Assembly: GCA_021107375.1 (NCBI GenBank)
Contig: JAIOSY010000124.1
Location: forward strand, 1-5,787
Length of the DNA: 5,787 nt
DNA from: Sulfurimonas sp.
GTDB taxonomy: Bacteria; Campylobacterota; Campylobacteria; Campylobacterales; Sulfurimonadaceae
Direction: 5' to 3'
In this document: positions 1-5,787 of the stretch, in pieces
Position numbering within the stretch: position 1 is the stretch's first letter
How the letters are laid out: every line of letters begins with the position of its first letter
Position numbers and translations under genes: made by a program
The notes under the pieces: model-generated
Told to the model about the DNA's origin: nothing
The model's input: the letters and a program-made list of their open reading frames with translations, nothing else
Databases searched by the model: none

Positions 1-1529
1 ACTTTTTTATCGACATCAAGTCTTGATGATTTTATATCAATTTGCATCTGAGATTTTAAAATTTTAATGGCATCATTTGTAAGTTTTAGTGTTGAAAACT
101 CTCCGATATTTAAAACTCTTAACTCTAAAAGACGCTCTAAAACTATAAACCACTCTTTTTTACTTAGCTGTGTTCCTATCCCATACATAGAAAGATTATT
201 TGCATTATTTGCTAAAAGTTTTTGTTCTTTTGAGCCTCTTAAAATATCAATTATATAGTTCTTTCCAAAGTTTTGTTCAGTCTTATAGATGGCACTCAAA
301 ATCATCTGAGCCTCTTTAGTTATATCTTGTCTTTTTGAGTCAGTATTTAGACAGTTATCACACCTATCTCCACATGCCGAAAGCTCATTGTCAAAATATT
401 CTGCAAGTTGTTTGTGAAAACATATCTCACTTGTTGAGTATTTATAAATCCCCTCTATTTTTGCCTCAAGATGAGTTTTGTAATCTTGGTTTTCAATCTG
501 ATTTAAAAACTGTTTTTGTAAAACCATATCACCAGCATTAAAAAGTAGCATAACTTCACTATCTTCCCCATCCCGTCCAGCTCGTCCAATCTCTTGGTAG
601 TAGTTTTCTTGTGATTTTGGAAGCGACATGTGAACAACAAACCTTATATCACTTTTATCTATCCCCATACCAAAAGCTATGGTTGCCACCATGATATCAA
701 TCTTGTCATTTACAAATGTTTTAAAATTTTGCTCTCTAATGTGGTTTGGAATACCAGCATGATAAGGTAGTGATTTATAACCTTTTGTATTTAAAAAACT
801 ACTAAGTTCTTCTGCTTTTTTTCTTGAACTTACATAAATAATTCCACTCTCATCCACATGCCGAGATAAAAAGTTTTGTAGTTGTGGATAGCCATTACTA
901 ATTCGTCTCTCAGCAGAGATAAAAAGGTTTTTACGAAATACCTGTCCCTTAAGTAAAAGAGGATTTTCAAGTCTTAATTCACTCATAATATCTTGGGTTA
1001 CATTTTCAGTAGAAGTTGCAGTAAATGCACAGATATTGGCATGTGGGAAGTTGTGTTTTAAGTTACCTAAAGCTCTGTAATCATCACGAAACTCATGCCC
1101 CCATTGAGAGATACAATGAGCCTCATCAATTACAAAAAAGTTTATATCTAAAGTGTTTAGTAAGTCGTATGTCCATTGAGTATTTAATCTCTCAGGTGAT
1201 AGATATAAAAACTTAAGCTGTTTCATTCGTAGAAGATAAAGTATCTCCTCTATCTCATCTTGGCTTTGAGCTGAACTAATCATTTCTGCTTGAATATTTT
1301 GTGCTTTCAAAGCTGAGACTTGGTCTTGCATAAGTGCGATAAGTGGAGATATAACGATACTAACACCATCTTTTATGAGAGTTGGAAGCTGATAAACAAG
1401 AGATTTTCCACCACCAGTTGGTAGTATCATAAGTAAATCTCTGCCTTGCAAGATTGCGTCAACTCCCTCTTCTTGAAGCTCTCTAAAAGAGTTGTGACCA
1501 AAGGAATCTTTGAGTACTTTATGTTTCAA
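1..1529 (-). CDS. recQ: ATP-dependent DNA helicase RecQ (3' end beyond window)
   Basis: RecQ is a superfamily 2, 3'-to-5' DNA helicase that unwinds recombination and replication intermediates in the cytoplasm. The frame is open without a stop from position 1 to 1529, giving 509 residues. Visible in order: motif 0 (FGHNSFRELQEE, residues 10-21), Walker A PTGGGKS (37-43), DEAH box (135-138) followed by the RecQ aromatic-rich loop CISQWGH (139-145), motif III FTATS (169-173), motif VI QEIGRAGRDG (312-321), a zinc-binding cluster C370-x15-C386-x3-C390-x2-C393, and an RQC winged-helix domain from about 407 to 492. E. coli RecQ is 609 residues, so an HRDC domain of about 80 residues would fit beyond the left edge; it is not visible here. 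The start is TTG at 1529-1527: the in-frame stop TAA lies at 1547-1545, there is no ATG between, and the first in-frame ATG (residue 34) falls after motif 0. It begins one base after the ribE stop with no clear ribosome binding site, which suggests coupling to ribE translation. Confidence 0.95.
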   Translation of the reverse strand, partial: MKHKVLKDSFGHNSFRELQEEGVDAILQGRDLLMILPTGGGKSLVYQLPTLIKDGVSIVISPLIALMQDQVSALKAQNIQAEMISSAQSQDEIEEILYLLRMKQLKFLYLSPERLNTQWTYDLLNTLDINFFVIDEAHCISQWGHEFRDDYRALGNLKHNFPHANICAFTATSTENVTQDIMSELRLENPLLLKGQVFRKNLFISAERRISNGYPQLQNFLSRHVDESGIIYVSSRKKAEELSSFLNTKGYKSLPYHAGIPNHIREQNFKTFVNDKIDIMVATIAFGMGIDKSDIRFVVHMSLPKSQENYYQEIGRAGRDGEDSEVMLLFNAGDMVLQKQFLNQIENQDYKTHLEAKIEGIYKYSTSEICFHKQLAEYFDNELSACGDRCDNCLNTDSKRQDITKEAQMILSAIYKTEQNFGKNYIIDILRGSKEQKLLANNANNLSMYGIGTQLSKKEWFIVLERLLELRVLNIGEFSTLKLTNDAIKILKSQMQIDIKSSRLDVDKK

Positions 1530-1530
1530 A

Positions 1531-2142
1531 TTAATATTGAGCCGTTATATTATCAACTTCATCCCAAGTGAGGGTCTCTTTTTGATGAGAGATAATATGA
1601 GCAACATATCTAGCAAACATATCAGTCTCAACATTTACTTTTGAACCTTTTTTATAGTTTCTAAAAAGTGTCTCTTTCATTGTATGTGGGATAATAGTAA
1701 GTCTAAAACTATCACCTTTTACATCATTTACAGTAAGGCTGACTCCATCTATTGTGATAGAACCTTTTGGAACTATATAAGGGATAAATTTTTTAGCAAC
1801 TTTTATAAAAACATCAAAAGAGTTGCCATTATTTTTTATCTCTTTTATTTCACCTAAACAATCCACATGCCCTTGAACCACATGCCCTTCAAATCTATCA
1901 CCCATTATCATTGCAGGTTCGATATGAACTTCATTTTTGTAGTTCTCCATCGCTAAAAGTTTTTGACTCTCAGGTGAAAGTTCAACACTAAAACCATCTC
2001 CTAAAACTTTAACAACAGTTAAACAAGCACCGTTAATAGCGATAGAGTCACCAAGTTTTGCTTTGTGTTTTGCTTTTATACTTAATGTACTTCCTGCTAG
2101 GCTTTTAACATTTGCGATTTCTCGTATTAGTCCTGTAAACAT
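1531..2142 (-). CDS. ribE: Riboflavin synthase, alpha subunit
   Basis: This enzyme carries out the last step of vitamin B2 synthesis, the dismutation of two 6,7-dimethyl-8-ribityllumazine molecules into riboflavin and a pyrimidinedione; it normally acts as a cytoplasmic trimer. The 203-residue protein has the family's two tandem lumazine-binding barrels, about 1-95 and 96-190. It opens with the hallmark MFTGLI. Barrel 1 holds NGACLTV (37-43), whose C40 matches E. coli C48, and GHVVQGHVD (86-94), whose H92 matches E. coli H102. Barrel 2 holds IDGVSLTV (131-138), whose D132 and T137 match E. coli D143 and T148, and IPHTMKETL (151-159). Length is slightly below the E. coli enzyme (213). The ATG overlaps the stop of the Sel1-repeat gene by one base, and GGGAAG (complement of 2154-2159) can serve as the ribosome binding site. 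No other riboflavin pathway gene and no FMN riboswitch is seen in the window, so control probably comes from the shared promoter near 2870. Confidence 0.96.
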   Translation of the reverse strand: MFTGLIREIANVKSLAGSTLSIKAKHKAKLGDSIAINGACLTVVKVLGDGFSVELSPESQKLLAMENYKNEVHIEPAMIMGDRFEGHVVQGHVDCLGEIKEIKNNGNSFDVFIKVAKKFIPYIVPKGSITIDGVSLTVNDVKGDSFRLTIIPHTMKETLFRNYKKGSKVNVETDMFARYVAHIISHQKETLTWDEVDNITAQY

Positions 2143-2828
2143 TAGAATACAATCTTCCCATCTTCTTGTAAGCCTTTGATGATATCTTTAGCTTTTTGAT
2201 GCCCTTTATAAGCTGCTTTTCTGCATAAGTCTAAAGCCTTATCCCTATTTTTTTCACAACCAATACCTTGGTCATAAAGCATACCTAGATTATAAAGTCC
2301 TTGTGCTAATCCACCTTCTGCTGCACGAGAAAAACAAATAAAACATCTTGCCTCATCTTTAGGTACTCCATCACCATCTTTATATAAAGCACCTAGATTA
2401 TTAAATGATTCTAAATGACCTCTTGAAGCTCCCTCTTCATACCAAAAAGCTGCTTCAGAGAAATTTTGATTACACCCTAAGCCTCGTTCTAGCATTAATG
2501 CAACTTCATACATTGCTGCTGGAACTTCTCTAGTCGCTGCTTCCATATGCAAGTCATGTGCTTTAAACTGGTCATGCTCAACCCCACATAAGCCATTCAT
2601 ATATAAAATTGCTAAGTTAAAAAGTGCATAAGGCTGTTTAGCCTCAGCTCCCAGTGTATAAAATTTTACAGCATTTTCATCATTTTTTGGAGTGCCTTGC
2701 CCAGTTTGGTACATATAACCAAGTGAAGTTTGGGCATCAGAATTACCATCTTGAGCGAGTTGTGTATAAAGTTCTAGTGCTGTCTCAAAGTCTTTGTTAT
2801 TATATGCTTCATGTGCTTTTTCTATCAT
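2142..2828 (-). CDS. Sel1-like repeat protein, cytoplasmic
   Basis: A 228-residue alpha-solenoid protein made almost entirely of Sel1-like (TPR-related) repeats of about 36 residues. After an N-terminal TPR-like helix pair (1-28, with AYNNKDFETALELYTQLA) the repeats show the A...LG.MY..G.G pattern: DAQTSLGYMYQTGQG (31-45), YALFNLAILYMNG (67-79), AAMYEVALMLERGLG (104-118), SFNNLGALYKDGDG (141-154) and GLYNLGMLYDQGIG (177-190), each followed by a helix such as A..WY..GA. Such repeats act as protein-binding scaffolds; the partner cannot be read from sequence. There is no signal peptide or membrane segment, unlike the secreted Helicobacter cysteine-rich Hcp proteins. The seven cysteines (81, 119, 162, 165, 191, 202 among them) do not form an obvious once-per-repeat pair pattern. 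It is the first gene of the apparent ribE-recQ operon. The ATG at 2828-2826 is preceded by a weak AAGAAA. The fold call is firm; the cellular role is unknown. Confidence 0.88.
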   Translation of the reverse strand: MIEKAHEAYNNKDFETALELYTQLAQDGNSDAQTSLGYMYQTGQGTPKNDENAVKFYTLGAEAKQPYALFNLAILYMNGLCGVEHDQFKAHDLHMEAATREVPAAMYEVALMLERGLGCNQNFSEAAFWYEEGASRGHLESFNNLGALYKDGDGVPKDEARCFICFSRAAEGGLAQGLYNLGMLYDQGIGCEKNRDKALDLCRKAAYKGHQKAKDIIKGLQEDGKIVF

Positions 2829-2869
2829 AATTTCTTAAATACCTATTTAGTTTTTTATATCTAATGCAA

Positions 2870-2875
2870 ATTATA
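2870..2875 (-). promoter_or_regulatory. Predicted sigma70 -10 box for the Sel1-repeat/ribE/recQ operon
   Basis: On the minus strand this reads TATAAT, a perfect -10 hexamer, about 40 bases upstream of the ATG at 2828, so transcription would start near 2863 with a leader of about 35 bases. No TTGACA-like -35 is present at the usual distance; poorly conserved -35 elements are normal for Campylobacterota vegetative promoters. Predicted from sequence only. Confidence 0.55.
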
Positions 2876-2884
2876 CATAAAAAT

Positions 2885-2892
2885 GATAAAAT
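2885..2892 (+). promoter_or_regulatory. Predicted sigma70 -10 box for mnmG
   Basis: GATAAAAT followed by TCC, embedded in A/T-rich sequence, resembles the extended -10 elements common in Campylobacterota. It would start transcription near 2899 and give mnmG a leader of about 20 bases. There is no recognisable -35. It sits back to back with the minus-strand TATAAT at 2870-2875, so the two polymerase footprints would overlap. Confidence 0.5.
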
Positions 2893-2919
2893 TCCATTAA
2901 TTAAATATGGATAACTAAA

Positions 2920-4806
2920 ATGAATTATGATGTAATAGTAGTTGGTGGTGGGCATGCTGGTATAGAAGCGGCTCTTTGCTGTGCAAGAATGGGTAATAAG
3001 ACTTTATTGATTTCAATGTTGGCTGAAAATGTTGGTGCAACATCTTGTAATCCTGCCATTGGTGGTTTAGCAAAGGGGCATTTAGTTCGTGAGATTGATG
3101 CTCTTGGTGGTGAGATGGGGCTTATCACAGATGAAGCAGGGATACAGTTTCGTATTCTTAACCAGACAAAAGGTCCAGCAGTTCGTGGAAGTCGGGCTCA
3201 AATAGATATGGATAAGTATAGAATTATCGCTAGAAATGTTGTTTTGACTACTCAAAATCTTGATTTAGTTCAAGAAACTGTAGAGAGTTTAATAATAGAA
3301 AATGACACTATAGTTGGTGTAAAAACAGATTTATTAAATGAGTATAGTGCTAAAAAAGTTATTATAACAAGTGGAACATTTTTAAAAGGGATTATTCATA
3401 TTGGTGAAGTTCAACAAGTTGGTGGTCGTTTTGGTGAGCAAACAAGTGTAAATCTTAGTGATTCATTGAGGGATGATTGTGGATTAACGATAGATAGATT
3501 AAAAACAGGTACTTGTGCGAGAATTGATAGTTCAACTATTGATTATTCGGTTATGGAGGAGCAGGGTGGGGATGAACTACCTAATCCTTTTAGTTTTAGA
3601 ACTAATCGTGAGGAGTTTAGAGCAACTAAAAAACAGCTTCCTTGTTTCATCGCTTATACAAATGAAAATACCCATAAAATTATAGAATCAAACTTTTATA
3701 GAGCTCCACTTTTTACAGGTCAGATTGAAGGAAAAAGCCCTAGATATTGTCCAAGTATAGAAGATAAAATAAATAAGTTTAAAGACAAAGATAGACATCA
3801 TCTCTTCATAGAACCACAAACAATGGACAATACTGAGTGCTATATAAATGGCTTAAGTACATCTCTACCCCCAGAAGTTCAACGACAGATGATTCAATCA
3901 GTTAAAGGGATGGAAAATGCAAAAATTGTTCGTTATGGTTATGCGATAGAGTACGATTTTGTAGATCCTCGTGAACTAAAACACTCGCTTGAAACTAAAA
4001 AAATTAAAGGTCTTTACTTAGCGGGTCAAATAAATGGAACAACTGGTTATGAAGAAGCAGCAGCTCAAGGTTTAATGGCTGGTATAAATGCAACGTTAAG
4101 TTTACAAGGTAAAGAGCCATTGATTTTGAGAAGAGATGAGGCTTACATCGGTGTTTTGATTGATGACTTAGTTACTAAAGGGACAAAAGAGCCTTATAGA
4201 ATGTTTACCTCTCGTGCAGAGTACAGACTTTTACTTCGTGAAGAATCAGCAGATACAAGATTAAGTAAATATGGGCATGAACTTGGATTGATAAGTGATG
4301 AACTTTATGAAAGTGTTAAATTAAAAGATAAGCAGATAAAAGAGGGGGCAGAACTTCTTGAGACTACAAAATTTACTCCAAACAAAGAGTTTATAGCTAA
4401 ACTTGAAACGATGAATGAACAAGCTATAAAAGATATTTCAACAGCTCAGCAGTTAGTTGCAAGAAAATCGTTTGATGTTGAAAAAATGATAAAAATAGTT
4501 CCTGAGTTAGATAAATATAGTGAGTATATAAAAGATGAAATCTTAGTTGAGGGTAAATATGCTCGTTATATTGATAAGCAGAGCCAAGAGATACAGAGAA
4601 TGAAAAAGTATCTAAAAATCGCTATTCCTGAAGGTTTTGATTTTAAAAATGTTAGTGGATTGTCTAAAGAGGTTGTGGAAAAATTAGAGATGTTTAATCC
4701 TCCAACTCTTCAAGCAGCAATGCAAATAAGTGGAATCACTCCAGCAGCAGTTGAGATACTTCATATATATATAAGAATAGCAAAAAAAAATAAGGGTAAA
4801 AAATAA
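2920..4806 (+). CDS. mnmG: tRNA uridine-34 5-carboxymethylaminomethyl modification enzyme MnmG (GidA)
   Basis: MnmG, with the GTPase MnmE, uses FAD, a folate one-carbon donor and glycine or ammonium to install (carboxymethyl)aminomethyl groups on U34 of tRNAs reading split codon boxes; it is cytoplasmic. The 628 residues match the E. coli length (629). Visible are the FAD-binding [10 protein letters not shown] (9-18), the GidA signature region [13 protein letters not shown] (42-54), [10 protein letters not shown] (85-94), the second FAD-contact segment [15 protein letters not shown] (367-381) and the second GidA signature [13 protein letters not shown] (428-440). The C-terminal helical domain that contacts MnmE and tRNA includes ARYIDKQ (548-554), VSGLS and SGITPAA (604-610). 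Cysteines C43 (SCNP) and C277 (PRYCPS) correspond to the two functionally important cysteines of the E. coli protein. The ATG puts the FAD motif at the usual distance from the N terminus; TATGGAT about ten bases upstream is a modest ribosome binding site. Its stop TAA overlaps the next gene's ATG by one base. Confidence 0.98.
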   Translation: MNYDVIVVGGGHAGIEAALCCARMGNKTLLISMLAENVGATSCNPAIGGLAKGHLVREIDALGGEMGLITDEAGIQFRILNQTKGPAVRGSRAQIDMDKYRIIARNVVLTTQNLDLVQETVESLIIENDTIVGVKTDLLNEYSAKKVIITSGTFLKGIIHIGEVQQVGGRFGEQTSVNLSDSLRDDCGLTIDRLKTGTCARIDSSTIDYSVMEEQGGDELPNPFSFRTNREEFRATKKQLPCFIAYTNENTHKIIESNFYRAPLFTGQIEGKSPRYCPSIEDKINKFKDKDRHHLFIEPQTMDNTECYINGLSTSLPPEVQRQMIQSVKGMENAKIVRYGYAIEYDFVDPRELKHSLETKKIKGLYLAGQINGTTGYEEAAAQGLMAGINATLSLQGKEPLILRRDEAYIGVLIDDLVTKGTKEPYRMFTSRAEYRLLLREESADTRLSKYGHELGLISDELYESVKLKDKQIKEGAELLETTKFTPNKEFIAKLETMNEQAIKDISTAQQLVARKSFDVEKMIKIVPELDKYSEYIKDEILVEGKYARYIDKQSQEIQRMKKYLKIAIPEGFDFKNVSGLSKEVVEKLEMFNPPTLQAAMQISGITPAAVEILHIYIRIAKKNKGKK

Positions 4807-5603
4807 TGAGAACATTTTACTATGTACACACAGGACACCGTATAGGTTTAGATAGATTTAGAAGAGCATGTGCTATTTTAAATTCACTTGGGGAAGAAGA
4901 TATTACACTTTTATGCTCAGATTTTCGTATAGCTCAGATTGCAAAAGATTTTGGAGTTGAAAAAAGTGTAGGGATAGATGTCGTGAGAAATATTCCTCAA
5001 ATTGCTCATCATGGAGATAGATTAATCTTTGATTCAGAGGAAGCTAATCCTATTATGCTTGAAGATATGAAACAATACTTTTCTACTTTTATCCATATAA
5101 AAAATGATGAGGTAGCGATAGATGAACAATTTTTTGAACAAACACAAAAAACAATAGAATTAACTTACTTTTTTGGTGATGATGATTATGAAAAAGATTT
5201 AGAGAAAAATCTAGACTTTATAGGTGGATTAAATGCAGATTTACAACTAGGTTTTTATTACTTTTTAGATTATGAAGATATGTTGAAAACAAAGTTTAAA
5301 AATAATCATGAGTTTGAAGATTATGCCCAAACTATTAAAGCGAGTAAAGTTTTGATTACAGCTTCACCACAAGCAGTTTTAGAAAGTTTGGCATGTGGAG
5401 GTAAACCTGTTTATATTCAAAGGGAAGACTATACTTCTGATTTTCAAAAACTTTTTAAGGATTTAGATATTCCTATAATTGAAAATTATAATAAAAATAA
5501 ACTTTTATCAATTTTAAATACCATATCATCTCACAAATACCCCAAAATAGCCCAGAATCGTAACAGAATTAGTGAATTTATAAAAGAAAACTTAAATTTA
5601 TAA
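4806..5603 (+). CDS. Conserved hypothetical protein with GT-B (PseG/MurG-like) glycosyltransferase features
   Basis: I do not recognise a named family for this 265-residue protein. Its layout suggests a two-domain GT-B fold. The N terminus has a beta strand followed by TGHRIGLDRFRRACAIL (9-25), comparable to the 'GxGHxxRxxxLA' start of PseG, SpsG and MurG-type enzymes. A probable second domain opens with ELTYFFGDDDYEKDL (118-132), placed like the 'FGGSDP' strand-loop of PseG, and ends with a stretch at 179-204 (SKVLITASPQAVLESLACGGKPVYI) that resembles the sugar-nucleotide-binding region of glycosyltransferase family 28 C-terminal domains (IsxGxxTxxEalxxGkP). If real, E193 would take the place of the donor-contacting acidic residue. 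No signal peptide or membrane segment is seen, so it is probably cytoplasmic. The ATG overlaps the mnmG stop (TAATG) and TAAGGG at 4791-4796 is a good ribosome binding site nine bases upstream, so it is co-translated with mnmG. It is short for a GT-B enzyme. Reality of the gene is firm; the fold is an inference and the substrate unknown. Confidence 0.85.
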   Translation: MRTFYYVHTGHRIGLDRFRRACAILNSLGEEDITLLCSDFRIAQIAKDFGVEKSVGIDVVRNIPQIAHHGDRLIFDSEEANPIMLEDMKQYFSTFIHIKNDEVAIDEQFFEQTQKTIELTYFFGDDDYEKDLEKNLDFIGGLNADLQLGFYYFLDYEDMLKTKFKNNHEFEDYAQTIKASKVLITASPQAVLESLACGGKPVYIQREDYTSDFQKLFKDLDIPIIENYNKNKLLSILNTISSHKYPKIAQNRNRISEFIKENLNL

Positions 5604-5624
5604 TTACTTAAAAGACTTTTGGTA

Positions 5625-5630
5625 TATAAT
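5625..5630 (+). promoter_or_regulatory. Predicted sigma70 -10 box for petA
   Basis: TATAAT, extended upstream to TATATAAT from 5623 and preceded by TTTTGG, lies in the 59-base gap before petA. Transcription would start near 5637, leaving a leader of about 25 bases that includes the ribosome binding site. The -35 position carries only a weak TTACTT (5604-5609). No rho-independent terminator is visible between the upstream gene and this box, so read-through from mnmG may add to petA transcription. Confidence 0.6.
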
Positions 5631-5649
5631 AGGCCTTTAAAATTCACAC

Positions 5650-5657
5650 AAGGTGAG
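5650..5657 (+). promoter_or_regulatory. Strong ribosome binding site for petA
   Basis: AAGGTGAG is the best Shine-Dalgarno sequence in the window and ends five bases before the ATG at 5663. It fixes the petA start and suggests high expression, as expected for a respiratory-chain subunit. Confidence 0.75.
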
Positions 5658-5662
5658 CGAAA

Positions 5663-5787
5663 ATGAAAAATAATAGCCGTAGAGGTTTTATGGGGATGGC
5701 ATTTGGTGCCGTTGCAGCAGTAGGTGCAGTGGGTTCACTAGTTGCTATGAAAAAATCTTGGGATCCACTTCCAAGTGTAAAAGCAGC
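5663..5787 (+). CDS. petA: Ubiquinol-cytochrome c reductase iron-sulfur (Rieske) subunit, N-terminal part
   Basis: Only the first 41 residues are in the window; the [2Fe-2S] domain lies beyond the right edge. The Rieske subunit of the bc1 complex passes electrons from (mena)quinol to cytochrome c1 at the outer face of the cytoplasmic membrane. The sequence shows a twin-arginine motif SRRGFMG (5-11) followed by a glycine/alanine/valine-rich hydrophobic helix (12-28), then MKKSWDPLPSVKA (29-41). This arrangement, a Tat signal retained as the membrane anchor followed by a conserved 'WDPLPSV' segment, matches what I recall of Campylobacter and Helicobacter PetA/FbcF. In this group petA is normally followed by the cytochrome b and cytochrome c1 genes, which would be expected downstream. 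It has its own promoter and ribosome binding site. The main alternative, another Tat-exported iron-sulfur protein, is less likely because of the post-anchor motif. Confidence 0.88.
   Translation, partial: MKNNSRRGFMGMAFGAVAAVGAVGSLVAMKKSWDPLPSVKA

Noticed and set aside
67..541. Short plus-strand open frames (67-258 and 335-541), with another at 1025-1216.
   Set aside because: All lie antisense within the uninterrupted recQ frame, whose zinc-binding, RQC and helicase motifs account for the sequence; their translations show no domain.
2829..2919. Possible FMN riboswitch controlling the operon that carries ribE.
   Set aside because: The minus-strand leader is only about 35 bases and A/T-rich, far too short for the FMN aptamer, and none of its conserved G-rich segments is present.
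2925..3128. Open frame of 67 codons on the minus strand inside the start of mnmG.
   Set aside because: It is antisense to the highly conserved FAD-binding region of mnmG, has no ribosome binding site or recognisable product, and is explained as a shadow of the real gene.
4782..4790. Run of nine A residues at the 3' end of mnmG, possible slippage or programmed frameshift into the overlapping downstream gene.
   Set aside because: The -1 frame is that of the downstream gene but meets TAA at 4791-4793 at once, and the +1 frame also stops within about 25 codons, so no fusion protein results; only the last few lysine-rich residues of MnmG would change.
5610..5636. Inverted repeat AAAAG-A-CTTTT and palindrome AGGCCT after the 4806-5603 gene, as a possible terminator.
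   Set aside because: The first has a one-base loop and only one G-C pair, and the second is a six-base palindrome without loop or T-run; neither makes a plausible rho-independent terminator, and the -10 box lies between them.

Overview
The window is AT-rich chromosomal DNA from a member of the Campylobacterota (the former Epsilonproteobacteria), most likely a free-living, Sulfurimonas-like organism. The best pointers are the start of a Rieske protein at the right edge, whose twin-arginine leader followed by a 'MKKSWDPLPSVKAA' stretch resembles the Campylobacter/Helicobacter PetA family, the overall AT bias, and the tight gene packing. Genus is inference; the sequence alone does not fix it.

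Left half, minus strand (1-2828): three genes read leftwards as one apparent operon. In transcription order they are a cytoplasmic Sel1-repeat protein (2828-2142), riboflavin synthase ribE (2142-1531) and the DNA helicase recQ (1529 to beyond the left edge). The stop of the first overlaps the start of the second (TAATG), and recQ begins one base after the ribE stop on a TTG codon, so all three are probably translationally coupled.

Divergent intergenic region (2829-2919): about 90 bases holding back-to-back promoters, a TATAAT box for the minus-strand operon and a GATAAAAT box for the plus-strand genes.

Right half, plus strand (2920-5787): mnmG, the FAD-dependent tRNA wobble-uridine modification enzyme, overlaps by one base a 265-residue protein that looks like a GT-B-fold glycosyltransferase of the PseG/MurG kind but is not assignable to a known function. 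After a 59-base gap with its own TATATAAT box and a strong ribosome binding site, petA (Rieske iron-sulfur subunit of the cytochrome bc1 complex) starts and runs off the right edge.

The genes are mainly housekeeping: cofactor synthesis, DNA repair, tRNA modification and respiration. I saw no mobile element, CRISPR array, RNA gene or toxin-antitoxin pair, and no stretch over 300 bases lacks a gene. The least understood parts are the GT-B-like protein coupled to mnmG and the Sel1-repeat protein leading the ribE-recQ operon. I do not see a convincing new multi-gene system here.
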